Below are positions 12,900 through 24,800 of a stretch of DNA of 64,000 nt, in pieces. The position numbers and the translations under genes are program-made. Within the stretch, counting starts at the first letter, position 1. Each line of letters begins with the position of its first letter. The stretch is taken from contig JARHVA010000349.1 of the NCBI GenBank assembly GCA_037957365.1, positions 5,200,001 to 5,264,000 on the forward strand, written 5' to 3'. This DNA comes from Torreya grandis (Eukaryota > Streptophyta > Pinopsida > Cupressales > Taxaceae). The notes beneath the pieces were generated by a model. It saw nothing but the letters and a program-made list of their open reading frames with translations. It did no database searches and was not told the DNA's origin.

Positions 12900-14790
12900 A
12901 CCCTAGCCACAAGTTAGTATTGTATTACCAATTTTTCCACCGTAACCCATCCTACTATTTTGTATCTTATTGCCACCACTATTATGAATTTTGGGGTCAT
13001 ATATAATTTTTTTACGAACTATTTACAAAATCTAGTAAATGTCCCAATGACCTATTCATTTTTTAGTAGGACCAGTCCTCAATCCCCTAAGCCAAGACAA
13101 GGGGTACATTTTGAAAACTTGATGTCTACCTCTATTGTTTCTACACAAATAACCCCTCTCATGCCATATACAAAAATATAAATGCCTATTATATAATCCA
13201 CATACATAGAAACACCTATAATTTTGATGCATTAAGTAGAGAGGAAAGATAAATACATCATATATACACTATTATAGAAGTATCTTATTTGTTGGAAGAA
13301 GGATATTCATCATTTTCCTATAATAGGGACATCCTCCCCAAAGGCTATGCTACATCTAGGGTCATACACTTCAACTAATCAAATAGATCAACTAGCTCAA
13401 CAAGCACAGCTAGCTCAATAAACATCACTTGTAGGGAAACTAGAACAAATAGAGAAATAACTTGCCTTAAATATTCCTTCATATATTAGGCAACTATAAT
13501 AGGAAGAATAAGAAACTAAAATACAGGACTTGGTTATAACTAAGTATCCTATAGTTAAATTCCATTTTAATAAATATACAAGAACTTTGAGAAATGTCAT
13601 GAGGAAAACTATGGTGGTTGAATACTAACAAATAGAGCTAGAGTAGAGAGAAGATATCTTCTCTCTAATCAAGATAAGGAAGGTGAATCCTTCAAACACA
13701 TATAGGATTAGGGTAAACCATCATATTTTTTTGGATGTAACAGAAGGAGTAATCAAGGAAATGTTTATAGTTTTTGATCAAGTCATGTAGAAGCAACCAG
13801 AGATAAACACCATCCAAACACCTAAAGATATAGTAGATAATTTACATGGGATAGCTAAGAAGTTATTCAATGTCATTGATTTATTAAGTTTCACAAAGGC
13901 CACTACCTAACCCAAATGGGGAGACATTATTCAATTGATTAATAAAATAAAGCATATTGATGGAAAATTGTGTTTTATAAGCTAAGAAATAAGAAATAAG
14001 GCTTATTTCCACCTCAATTTAATAATTGCATCAAAATTTCCATGGGAACAAAATTATATTATTGAAAAAAGGGATGGTATACTTGAATAACATCAATATA
14101 TGTAATCTTTGGTTCAACAATTCAAAAACTAGGAAAGGGGATATATCTATATCATAACTAAAGTAAGAGTCATCCAAGCAAGCACTCCACATGGGTAATT
14201 AGTCCATAGGACCATTTTTTATAATCTTCTACAAGCATCACTGGATATCTTTAAATTGTAGATTGAGGGGATTATTTACAAAACTAGTGATGAGGTAATA
14301 TAATTGGTCAATTTTTCAAGAGATAAAATGATAGGAAGTGAGTCAATACACATTAATATTAGAGATACATTGGGTAATATAAGAAACTAATGGAAAAGCT
14401 TCCTCAATTTTTCAAAAGAAATATGATTTATTTTGAGACCATTGACATGTATTTTCAAGCAAGTCATACACTTTACCTTCAGATAGGAGTATCTTAGCAA
14501 AAAACTACATTAAATTGGAGTCATGTCAACCCCACCATAGAGTACTCAACTTCCTAAATACACATTGACACATACTCAGATTAGACTATCTTATGTCCCA
14601 CTTTTAATTATAGCATAAATTTCAACTTATATTCCACCAACTCTTTCATCTACTTTGATATCACTTTTAGTTTCATTACATGTCTGAGTTGTAACTCTGA
14701 GTACAACTCAAGTTACATCCATATTAGCTTATACTTTAGTTATATCATAGTTTAAATTATTCCAATGGTGTTACATTAACACTTTATAAG
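12900..14790 (+). pseudogene. Decayed long coding tract, unknown protein
   Basis: One plus-strand frame (that of positions 12960 and 13347) can be followed for about 1.8 kb with no obvious frameshift. It begins with a Pro/Ser/Thr-rich part (about 13040-13180, including SPQSPKPRQG). A Gln-rich, probably coiled-coil part follows (about 13380-13500, including QLAQQAQLAQ), then a mixed hydrophobic/charged middle and a Pro/Thr/Ser-rich end. I count about 24 stops after 13347, and only two are TGA. TAA and TAG fall where Gln would fit, as expected if CAA/CAG decayed. The stop density is only modestly below what AT-rich DNA would give by chance, so support comes from composition and from the other frames being much worse. 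I recognise no family. A gag protein of an old element is one possibility. Confidence 0.4.
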
Positions 14791-15514
14791 TATACATATG
14801 TACTTGCATGGTCTATTTTATATTAAACTCTTAGTTTCATATTTATTTAACACATATATATTGTATTTTTAGATTAAGAATTATATTCTGATGGATCGAT
14901 GTTTTACATGCATGCTTTGCATGAGATTAGCGTATAATTCTATTTTGGTAATTTTATTTTTTATACTTAACTTAAGATATGAGGCCTTCCCCATACCAAT
15001 ATTATTTATATTTTTAACCTTCTAATCCTAAAGGGAGGAGAATTTTGACTATTGGGATTAATAAGAAATTCTGAGAAGTTATGTAATTTTAGTCTTAATG
15101 TGTAAATATTGATTATTCTTCCACTATTGGATTATGTAATAAGTGATCTAATTTTCATTTATTATTATTTATTTTTTATGATTTATCTTTTATTTACAGT
15201 TATTCATATTACGTTATAGTTAATATGAATACTCTTTGTATATAAATCATAATCCCCCTTTGTAAATGTGTTATTACAGTCTAACAAACATAATAAACTT
15301 TGATGGCATGTGTTTAATTACATTATGTTTTGGTTCCATTTAAATAGTAAACTTTATTTATTGTTTTTGTGTTATATTATCTTTCACTAATCATTGGTTT
15401 GTGATCTCTTGTCCAGCTTAAGTTAAAGTACTAGTCTTAAAAGGTTTCATCTAGTGTGGTCCACAAGCCACCTTTCTTTCCCTACCTTTCCATCCATTTT
15501 TGAGTTTATTTTTA
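14791..15514. other. No gene recognised
   Basis: AT-rich flank just outside element E. I could not identify a convincing target-site duplication for E here. Confidence 0.4.
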
Positions 15515-16640
15515 AGTCATACTTATAATTTACCCTTACTAAATTTATCCAAAAATATCATATCTTAAATTAAATTTACATTGGGAATAATTTCTATATG
15601 ATTTATGCTTTTTTTACACTAGTTAATGAAACCATTTTTGGCAATTTTTGTGCAATACCATAATTACAGAAACATATCACATATGACACATTTATTATAT
15701 TAAAATAATTACAAAAAAATTAAAAATTAATAAAATATACACCCCATAATAGGTTTTTATTTAAATACAAAATTTGGACAAAACCTTGCCAATTCCACAT
15801 AAATGCACTACAAAGACTGTTCAGAACACAACATCCATTTGTAACACTTACAGACTAAATACACAAAAAAAATGAAATAAATTGAACTAAACCTCAAAAT
15901 AAAATTGATATATATTTAAACCTACCTAAAAATCTTAAACATAAGCCTTCAACTCCACTTACACCAGTAATTTGCATAAACATTGAACACTAGCTAAAAT
16001 CTACACTCCTTAAAGCTCTATAACAACTCATATATGGAATTGTACCTATATATAACAAGGTTTTCATACTAAATTCCTTGGGATACTTGGTTTTTCATAA
16101 AAATACCACATTCATCTTAGAGTTTCCATTCTAGTATGATATGAAGAACATTGCATGCACATTGTTCCACGAGAAAATCATTAGTTAGCAAAATGATTTT
16201 AACAAAAATAAAATTACGGTATATTAATACCCAAGAGGCCCAAAAAGGGAAAAAAATAATTTATTTATTTTTGGGGAAAGGTGACATGATTTTGAAAAGT
16301 AAACTAGTTTCCATATTTATCCACCTACCCAAGATTACTTAGATCCTATTTTTCATACTTTTACTTCAATTTCTGATCTTGCCCAAATGTGAGACACTTA
16401 ATTGGATGATAAGAATGAAACATGATTATTAAGTTTCTTTGAATCCATATAATTATCCTTTCCTATATAACTATGCCCCACATTTCTTACAAAAATAAAT
16501 ACTAATATCTTAATATTTATCCAATTTTCTCCTACAAACTTTTCAACTTGCCAATTAAATAATTAATCTAATTTTCTTTCCCTTATTCCCTTCTAATTGA
16601 TTTTATTTAGTAATTAATTAATTATAAAGGGTAAATGAAA
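15515..16640 (-). repeat. Element E 3' LTR
   Basis: It aligns in blocks with 58663-60158. Shared blocks include the start around TTGGGAATAATTT, the GGCAAAACC-like and ACAACATCCATTT blocks, the TTGCCCAAATGTGAG block and the end AATTAATTATAAAGGG. The inner end is near 16640, abutting a purine tract on the minus strand. The copies are strongly diverged, which fits an old insertion. The outer start near 15515 is uncertain by a few tens of bases. Confidence 0.75.
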
Positions 16641-16655
16641 ATTCCTCCCTCCTTA
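16641..16655 (-). other. Element E polypurine tract
   Basis: On the minus strand this reads AAGGAGGGAGGAAT, directly upstream of the 3' LTR. This is where a gypsy element keeps its plus-strand primer. Confidence 0.7.
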
Positions 16656-16850
16656 AAATTTATTTTCCTTACTAAATTAAAATTTTGATGAATTAAAATC
16701 GATGGACCTTCCCAAGTGGCATCCTCAATTGGCAAGCCCTTCCAATGAACCAAATATTTAGTGATGTTTCTTTTTCTCATACTCTTAACCCTAGTATTTA
16801 TGACCTCTTTAGTAATTAGTACCAATTTTACATCCTCAACCAAAGGATTA
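16656..16850 (-). pseudogene. Element E chromodomain
   Basis: The C-terminal tail of the pol protein carries YLVHWKGLPIEDATWE, the diagnostic core of a chromodomain with its aromatic residues. In chromoviruses this domain follows integrase and is thought to steer integration to marked chromatin. It sits directly before the 3' LTR, as expected. The open stretch is about 70 residues and is separated from the upstream integrase by a stop. Confidence 0.88.
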
Positions 16851-16873
16851 TAACCAATGGAGGGTGTAATATA

Positions 16874-17850
16874 CTATCCCAAAGCTCTCTTTAGACAAGA
16901 TGCATGGAAAACATTATGAATTTTACTATTTTGAGGAAGTTCCAGTTCATAGGCTACCTCACCAACTTTTCTTACAATTTCATAGGGTTCATAGAATTTG
17001 GGTTTGAGTTTATCTATTCCACTTATCTTGATATATAATTTCCTATATTTTTGTATCCTTAGATAGACCATGTCACCTACCTCAAAAGTTGTATCTGTGT
17101 AGTTTTTGTCTGCATAATTCTTGTGTTGATTTTGTTTTTCTTACATATGATCCTTGAGGTCTTTTAAAACTTATTGATGATGGTTAATGAAATCATTTCC
17201 TGATGGAATCTTATTATATTTAAAAACCAAATCAATAAATTTCATTATGTCATATCCAAAATTTGAATGGGAACATACCAATGGACATATGATAAGTGAT
17301 ATTGTATCAAAATTCTCTTAAATGTATCCATTTGACCCATGTAGATTGTTGACTTGAGGCATAATCTATTAATTAACCATCTATCCATTTGTTTACTATT
17401 TCTATTTGGCCATCATTTTGAGTTTGGTAGATATTACTAGGAGTGATTTAATTACCTATCAATCTAAATAACTCTTGCCATAAATAATTAATAAATTTTT
17501 TATCCATGTCATTGACAATATTTTGTGGTAGTCCATGTAATCTAAAAACCTCCTTAATAAAAATTTAGACACTTGAGGGGAATTAAATTTTGATGATATA
17601 GAAAATAAGTGTGAAAATTTGGTTAATCTATCCATTATTACATATATTTAATATCTACCATTTATCTCGGCCAAACTTGTGAGAATTTCCATTGATATAC
17701 TCTCACATTTTTGACTTGGAATGGCTAAAGGTTGAAGTGATCCCACTAGAAATTCTTGCTTCCCTATATTCTATTGGAAAGTGATACACTCCATAACATG
17801 ATTTATAACATAATTATTATGGCCCTTCTAATTAAATCTTTCATAAACTT
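16874..17850 (-). pseudogene. Element E integrase, broken
   Basis: The C-terminal piece (16874-17071) has KLKPKFYEPYEIVRKVGEVAY, modified from the GPY/F module, ending in the NVFHASCLK block. Further upstream on the minus strand, in several frames, I can see parts of the DDE core. IYVIMDRLTKF lies near 17630 (first Asp), VNDMDKKF near 17500 (second Asp) and GQIEIVNKW near 17400 (Glu). Stops and frameshifts separate these parts, so no functional protein is possible. Confidence 0.85.
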
Positions 17851-17859
17851 GTTTACATA

Positions 17860-18290
17860 TATATTTAATATCTCAAGTGTCTTGTTATTAGCACATCGTG
17901 TGCTGCTCTTAAAATCTTTTCCTTTATTGTAGATTTAGGTACTAAAAAGACTTTATTTTTATACAAAATCAACTCATCACATATTATATATCTATCATAC
18001 ATAACCACTCCCTCAATAATTTTAGTATTAAAATCATTTTTTGCATATTCCATCATAATAATAGCCTTCTAATCAGAAAAAATAGAGGAAATAGAATACA
18101 AGGTATATTTCCTAGAGAGTGCATCAGCTACAATATTTTTCTTCCCCATCATGTATTCTATATCAAAATTATAGTATTTTATATTAATCACCCATTTATA
18201 TTGTATATCATTTAAATAATTTTTCCCCAATAATAATTTCAAACTATTATGGTTTGTTTTAACAATAAACTTGTCACATACCAAATACTA
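17860..18290 (-). pseudogene. Element E RNase H and integrase zinc-binding start
   Basis: The piece at 18069-18284 has the end of gypsy RNase H, including TNHNSLKLLL and the KKNIVADALSRK block typical of its C-terminus. The piece at 17865-18056 continues into the region that leads to the HHCC zinc-binding domain, including LRAAHD (compare the usual H-x-H part). A stop or frameshift separates them. Confidence 0.85.
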
Positions 18291-19246
18291 TCTGAGTTTT
18301 TCAAATGCATGCATTATGGCTAACATTTCCTTATCATAAATAGAGTAGAATTTATCTATATATTTTAACATCCTATTTAAAAAATAAATAAGATGCCCCC
18401 TTTGAGTTATAATAAATCTTATCCCTTCTCATGATGCATCACATTCTATAATAAATGGGAGGGAGAAATTAGGAATTGCAATCACTAGGTAAGATCTCAT
18501 TACCTTTTTCAATTTCTCAAATGTGGATTGAGATCGTTCTATCCATAAAAATTATCCATTTTTAGTCAATTATTTAAGAGGGGATACCAATTGAGCTAAT
18601 CCCTTGAAAAATATCTTGTTATAACTACATAACCCAAAGAAGCCTCTCAATTGTGTCAAAGTATTAAGAATTTCCCAATCTAAGATAGCATGGATCTTTT
18701 TTTGACCCACCTGTACTTCCTTAGAAATAATGTTATATCACAAATATAAAAATTATATTAATCTAAAATCACATTTGTATTCCTTATAAAAAATGCATGC
18801 TCTTCTAATATATCTAAAATAATGTTTATATGATTTAACTGATCCTATCATGTCCTATTATAGACCAAGATATTATCAAAGAATATTGATACAAATTTCC
18901 TCAACTAATCCATAAAGACATGGTTCATAGTAGATTAAAAACTATTAGGAGCATCGGTTAGCCCAAAATGCATGACTAAAAATTTAAAATGTCCATAATA
19001 ACACCTAAAGACATTTTTATGCATATCTTCATCTCCCATGTGAATCTATTGATATCCATATCTTAGATCAATCTTATAAAAATAAATGGCACCATTTAGC
19101 TCATCTATGAGCTCATTTATCCTTGGAATAGGATACCTATTTTTGATGGTATTTTTATTTAAATCTCTATAATCAATGTACATGTGCAAGGTCCTATCTT
19201 TCTTTTTAAAAAGGACTATAGAAGATGCAAAGGGGTTAGAACTTAG
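18291..19246 (-). pseudogene. Element E reverse transcriptase, C-terminal part
   Basis: Minus-strand fragments show the active-site region near 18870 as FFDNILVY. The second catalytic Asp of the usual F-x-DD box is therefore replaced by Asn. Around 18950-19240 lie parts equivalent to the DELIDEL and ID(Y)R blocks and the KK block that follows SNPFASS. The rest of the RT is on the far side of element A at 54309-54530. Confidence 0.85.
19242..19246. repeat. Element A target-site duplication, left copy
   Basis: CTTAG, paired with CTTGG at 54309-54313. The single mismatch is an A/G transition. Confidence 0.75.
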
Positions 19247-19682
19247 TGTTTCACTAAATTTTGTCTATTTTAAGTCTAAGGAAAATAGAAAGAAGGATGG
19301 GGATAAGTGATTATAAAGAACTTGGATTTGGTTTTTGTGTTGTATCTAGACATTGTGAGCACTCCTCTTTGGCTGGGGAGGACTACATGCAAATAAGAAA
19401 ACACTACCATAAGATGTCTATTAGCAGATAAATGAGCAGGCTACCAAGATACGTGTTTGTTCTAGGAAGTGTGAAACTTCCCTAGAGATGATAGTCCACT
19501 TATGAGAGTTAAAATAATAATAAATAACTAAAAAAGAGGTAAAGAGATAGTGAAAAAGAGATAAGATTACCATTATTAACAACCTATATGTAGTAAAGAG
19601 TGACAGGGTGTAGGTGAGATATTATGTTTACATTTTAGAAGTTATTTGGGTAGGTTTTAAAGAGGCTAAAGAGTTCATAGTT

Positions 19683-19775
19683 GCCAATGTCATTAAGAGT
19701 GTGACTGATATCAGTTATATTTCTAAGGTCGGTAGTGATGTGACCAATGTCAGTTAGGCTACCAAGGTCGGTAGG
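19683..19775. repeat. Decayed 21-bp motif array in element A LTR
   Basis: Five cores resembling RCCRAYRTYRGT start near 19683, 19704, 19723, 19743 and 19761, a spacing of 18-21 bp. Examples are ACTGATATCAGT and ACCAATGTCAGT. The partner array in the other LTR starts near 53250. Confidence 0.6.
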
Positions 19776-20434
19776 GGAAATAATTGTCTGGGATCTTGTA
19801 GAAGGCTTTCTTGGGTCTAGTAAATGGTTTAGATCAAGTTAAGGAGGTTGAGAAAGTTATGAGAAGGAGATTATGGCTTGGTTAAGTCTGGTCAGAGGTT
19901 TAGTATGTCAAGTAAAGGGGTAGCAAGCAATGAAGATTTTTAACTCCCTCAAAGAGGTATGATCAGAAGTGTGTCAAGTGATGCAAAATAGATATACAGA
20001 AATAATAGAATATATATATATATATAAACAACCTATACTATCAGTGATGTACTTAACTCTGGTGGTCATTGAATGATAAGTTCTAGGTTGATGGTCTCTA
20101 TTAGGGAGTCTAAACCTAAAAACTTGAACAAAGAGAAAAAGTGGGTGTTATTGGTCCTCAAGAGCTCAATTGCTAATTTTTATTGACTTACATAGGGTGA
20201 TTGTAATCCTAGATGTCCAAAAATATAATTCTAAGAGCCTGAATGAGAGTAAGAATTGAATTTCTTCATTTTTAATGACTTGAACTATAGGTTAAAGTTT
20301 AGCTTATATTGTCAACATTGATAGTCCCATCAATGTTGGTCATGGGTTGACCAATATTGACGGCCCTAGAATAGGTAAACCTTTATATTTTTGGCCTATT
20401 TTCTATTGTTGTGCATGCCAAGTGTGACACCCAT

Positions 20435-20440
20435 TATAAA
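20435..20440 (+). promoter_or_regulatory. Candidate plus-strand TATA box in element A LTR
   Basis: TATAAA within CCATTATAAAATGGTAAAAAT, conserved in both LTRs. It points away from the direction of A's own gag-pol and toward the antisense PMD pseudogene 2 kb downstream. Only the motif is seen; promoter activity is inference. Confidence 0.25.
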
Positions 20441-20722
20441 ATGGTAAAAATAAGAGGCTAGGAAGGAAGTAGTTGTTTAGGAATTTAGTTTAGAAGTGGG
20501 AATAAGTCTTGGGTAGTTAGAATGAGGGGACTAGGTCTTGAGGTGACTCATCAAGGGAGAATTAGTCATAGGGTGAGTTTTCTAGGTAAGGTGGAAATAG
20601 GAAATATTAGTTAATTAAGTATTTTAAATTAATTAAATATGTGAGGGGTAAAAGTATGGGTTTAGGGGGGTTTTGACATAGGGAGGTACATATGTGTGTG
20701 TGATGTAATTTTGGCATCTACA

Positions 20723-20742
20723 TTTGCCCCTTTTTGTCTTGT
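20723..20742 (-). other. Element A polypurine tract
   Basis: On the minus strand this reads as AAGACAAAAAGGGGCAAA immediately upstream of the 3' LTR. Confidence 0.75.
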
Positions 20743-22603
20743 AATTTTTACTAACATGTTATAAGACAAAAAACAAGAGTTATATGCTCCAAGTATTGGA
20801 TGAAGTATCCCCCCACAAAAAAGGAATCAATGGAGAAGAAACTAGAATCAGGTACTAGTTTGATAAAAAGGTAATTGGGTGATTGGGGAGAATTGAGAAT
20901 TTATTCGTATGTGTAGGCCATAATGAGATATAGTTGACAAAGTCAAGAATAGGCAAGGTTAAGGAGGACTTAGATAGAAGTAACCAAAGCATAGCTTGTA
21001 AGTGATAGTTGATAGGTCAAATCAAAGTTATAGCTCTAATGGTCAATGTGTCTTAGGTATCCAAGGTAGGAAGTTCCCCTAGGAAACAAAAAAGGGTTAA
21101 AGGTGATAGGATGGGCTTGGTTTCCATCTTTAACACCTAAAATACATATATGTTCATAATAGATAACTATAGCAGAATAGCCTAAGTGGTCAACACAACC
21201 AATGCATTCTTGGTGTAAAAGGGTCAATGATCAAAGAAATATTCATGATATCTAAGTAAAGTCATCAAGGGTGAAGATTTAAGGGATATTCAATGTCATT
21301 TTATCATGTTTGGGAGAGATATATGTGATCTCTAATTACCCTAGTGTATGGGTAAGGTTTGAGAAGTTGGGGGTTTTATGTTGGAAAATAAGATTAGAAT
21401 GGTGTTGACATCAGCTAGGTGTGCCAATATCGATAATATAAAGTTCCAACATTAGTAAAATTAGGGAAACATTGCTAATGTTAGTAGGCATAAGCACCAA
21501 CATCAGTAGGTTAGGTCGAGAATTCTAACATCAACGGTCGACTAAACTTAACAAAATGAGTTTTGGCAGCCAACTAAACTCATTTACAACTTTTTGATTA
21601 GAGAGAATAAATAGAGCTTGAGAGCAATTTGAGATGGTAGCTCAAAGAGGGGACCCAGTAGGTGGTGTATGACCATAGGAGCCAATGGTGTCAGCTAGGA
21701 GGATATGGAAATATGAGGTAAGAGACTACACTAGTTTGATTTGGTATTTATAATTTTTAGGCTAAATGAGAGGTGGGGTTGTAGAAAATGTCAGTAGAGG
21801 GATACAAAATAGGTTAGGGTAGGTGTAGGATAAGTTAGTGAGTTTTGTGGGTAGGTTTTAAGGGGAAATGGGAAAGTTTAGGTTTAGGTTGTTTAGCCAT
21901 AGGGCTAAACTAGGCACTAGTGTCAATGAGGTCCATTGACATCAACCATCATGTATACTAATAAAGCACTAACATCAACATTAATGCTGATGTCAGTGAC
22001 TATAGAAAATTAGCAAAATAGGAGAAATGCTAAGTTTTAGATCTCTAGTGGAAGTAGTCAACTAACTTAATGGTTGAGCTAGCCACAAATGACCCCTGAG
22101 TACTACCTACATAGCCTAGTTTAGAGCCTCAGGCCAATGTAGTTCTCCCAGAACCTAGGAAAAATATCTAAAAATGTATGTTTTAGGGGAAAAGGTAATT
22201 TGAGATAGTTGGAGAGGTCTAGGGATTTAAAGACTGATGATAGTGTCAAGAGTCAAGAATATAAGCAGTGAGGCCTAGAGTTGGAATAGGTAGGTATGCT
22301 TAGGGTAGAGAGAGGCAGTGAAGCCTAAGGTAGAGAGAGAGAGAGGAAGCAAAGCCTAGGGTAGAGAGAGAGAGGTAGTGAAGCCTAGGGTATAGAGAGA
22401 TAGAGAGGTAATGAAGCATAGGGTGGTGAGAGAGAGGCAATAAAGCCTAGGGTGGCTAGTAAGGTGGGTATATGGCTAAGCTAACCTTAGAAGACCTCAT
22501 GTCAACTAAGTGTTATCTATATAGCCTAGTGTAGGGACTTAAACCAATTTAGTTCTCATAGTGAGAAGGGAAAAAGGTGGTGATAGAGTATATTAAAAAG
22601 GAT
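20743..22603 (-). other. Element A 3' untranslated region
   Basis: Non-coding in the gag-pol direction. It holds two more clusters of the decayed GATGTCGGT-like motif, at about 21410-21540 and 21910-22010, and the 35-bp tandem repeat listed separately. No other coding frame is supported. Confidence 0.55.
22270..22460. repeat. Roughly 35-bp tandem repeat, five to six copies
   Basis: Diverged copies of a GARGCCTAGGGTAGAGAGAGAGAGGYARTG-like unit lie immediately upstream of the PMD pseudogene and inside element A. The purine-rich GAGAGAG parts vary in length between copies. Confidence 0.8.
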
Positions 22604-24337
22604 GTGACCTGAGATGTTTATGTATGGATGTAGGTGAATATGGAACTTACACTATGAGATCATCTATCGAAGTTATTGATATGCATGAGGAGAGATGTTA
22701 CTCCAAATGAGTGGGAGCATATGGTGGACATGGGTTTAGGTGGAGTGCAATGGTACTATCATGTCACATGGGATGTGTCTCTGATGATAGATTTGATTGA
22801 GAGGTGGGATCATACCACCAATATCTTCCATCTACTGACTAGGGAGTTGATAATGACATAAGAGGATGTGTATAGGATTTTGTGGCTACCACTCCAAGGT
22901 GAGGAACTTTTTACATGTTTGAGAGAAGACCATGATATAAAAATGTTCAATTTATATGGCGAGCATGTTAGTGAGGTGACTTATCACTCTATGAGTTTTG
23001 TATATGAGCCACTCTATATGGCTGATGAGGAGTAACATCATCTGAGCATCCTGATGATGATTGGGATCATGGTGTATGCATTACTAGATGTAGATGGAGG
23101 GAAATTTTTGATTACTTTGATAGGTGTACTTAGATAAATGATTGAGCAATGGACCATTTTTGCTTGGGGTCTAGTATTTTTAGCATAATTATATAGAGAG
23201 CTATGGGGTTTGAGGTTGCATCAGTGATATAGTTTATGTGTTAGTCATCTACTACACTATTAGGAATATTAGCACATCATGGTGACATGTCCATTAGGGT
23301 TACCTACCACTATCCTAGCTAGATTTAGGGTTGGATTTAGGTGGTGAAGAGATGGGATGGCACAGACCTGAGTGGATGGCATTATGATTTACATTACATA
23401 TTATAGGCGCATGATCAAGGACTTGATCCCTATAGATATCATATGGAGACCATATCTAACATACTCAACTCTTAGAGGGTAGGTAAAGTAGCTTGTTGGG
23501 TTTCAGAGCCCACTATGGGTTAGGGGGAGATGAGCTGGTGAGTTAGAGATGGTACTCATAGCATAGGTCATGAGGCAATTTGGGATATTACAGGATATTC
23601 TACCTACCTTCCCTTGATATAGGTGAGATGACATAGAGACACCCTTACCATTACCCTAGGAGACTGATGGGCTAGATTTTGAGGAGCTATCAATATGGCC
23701 AAGTGTTGGGGACCCATGGTGTATAGTAGCCTATACAACTTGGTAGGTAGGGATACATCTGATGGTGGAGGTCAGGAGCCCACCACCATATTTATAGGGG
23801 TTAGTTAGAGAGAGGGATGTAGTGATATAGGCTCAAGATAAAATAGTAAATGCCCAAGATGTAGTAGTGCAAGCTTGAGATATAGTTTAGACATAGGTGT
23901 TAACCTTACAAGGGTAGGTGATGATGTTGTAAGGTAAAATTGGGGCTCTATAGGGTTAGTTTATAGCACTATAGGGTTAGGTGGTTGTTTTATAGGGTCA
24001 AGTGAGTATAGTTACAACAGAGAGAGATAGTCTGAGAGCAACAAGCTAGGCTAATCCTCCTCCACCATAAGGACCAGTATAGGTTGGGCCATCATCAGAT
24101 GTTATGGGTCCTCCATATATTTTATCTATGGTGAGATATTTGACTACCCTAGATGAGATTGCTTATTATGAGAGGGAAAATAGAGAGTTCCCATAGATAC
24201 AGAGATATTCAGAGTTTAGAGAGTAGGAAAGGTTGATGTCACATGCAATTGCTTCTAGCTCATGTCAATATAGAAAGATAGAGAGTGGTGATGACACTAC
24301 CTCTTCAGGACCACATAGAGAGCCTCAAGGACCTTGA
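22604..24337 (+). pseudogene. Antisense PMD (plant mobile domain) pseudogene in element A
   Basis: Plus strand, opposite to A's gag-pol and located between integrase and the 3' LTR. About 22676-22900 encodes DLIERWDHTTNIFHL followed by an EDVYRILWLPLQG block. This matches the PMD (aminotransferase-like, MAIN/MAIL1-type) core of the form LVERWRPETHTFHLP...LEDV...LGLPVDG. Near 23430 the same frame has IDIIWRPYL, like the conserved WxPY block at the domain's end. The frame then continues with an L-Q-G-Q repeat (about 23910-24000, probable coiled coil) and a polar tail to about 24337. There are many stops, almost all readable as CAA/CAG/CGA to TAA/TAG/TGA. From about 22860 on, stop density is close to random, so the tail is less certain than the domain. 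Extra antisense ORFs, some PMD-like, are known to me from Tat-lineage elements. Confidence 0.72.
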
Positions 24338-24619
24338 GTATTAGTTTTTTTTAGTTTTTATTTATATATGTTACATGTATACTAGCCTGTGAGCCAAAGA
24401 TGTGAGATGTACATTTTGAGAGAGATTTTTGATGTTATGATGATGTAGATGGTGAACATGTACTTTAGTCACATATTATACATATGAGATGTTAATTTAT
24501 TGCCATGTGTTTATTTGAGATGTGTTGATTATGATTATGATGATCATATGGATGATGTTTATTTTATGCTATGTTAATTTTGATGTTTAATGTTGATCAT
24601 GTTATTTGAGTTTAGACTA

Positions 24620-24800
24620 GCCTTTCCCATTTATGTGATGGTATATGAATATTTGATTGGTTAGTTTCATCTTAGTATTTTTCCATATTTGTGATGGTGT
24701 ATGATTAAAATGAATATAGTGGTTATGTTAGTTTATTTCAGCATTTTCCCATATTTGTGATGGTGTATGCATAAAATGAATAGATTGGTTATGTTAGTGT
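24620..24800. repeat. About 75-bp tandem repeat, three copies
   Basis: Units contain TTTGTGATGGTGTATG, AATGAATA and GGTTATGTTAGTT blocks in the same order. The first copy is the most diverged. Confidence 0.65.

Larger units (their letters stand above)
19247..20722 (-). repeat. Element A 3' LTR
   Basis: 1476 bp, matching 52813-54308 along its whole length. Shared blocks include CTCCTCTTTGGCTGGGGAGG, CCACTTNTGAGAG, GTACTTAACTCTGGTGGTCATT-like sequence and GAGGTGACTCATCA. Ends are TG...CA. It contains decayed copies of the 21-bp ACCGACGTCGGT-type array near 19683-19775 and 20310-20365. A plus-strand TATAAA at 20435-20440 is conserved in the other LTR. Confidence 0.9.

Noticed and set aside
15480..15515. 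Target duplication CTACC for element E
   Set aside because: CTACC follows the LTR at 60159, and a CTACC occurs near 15482. The latter does not abut the aligned LTR start, so I do not claim it.
16622..19246. A host chromodomain gene
   Set aside because: The chromodomain is directly preceded by gypsy integrase and followed by a purine tract and LTR, so it belongs to element E.
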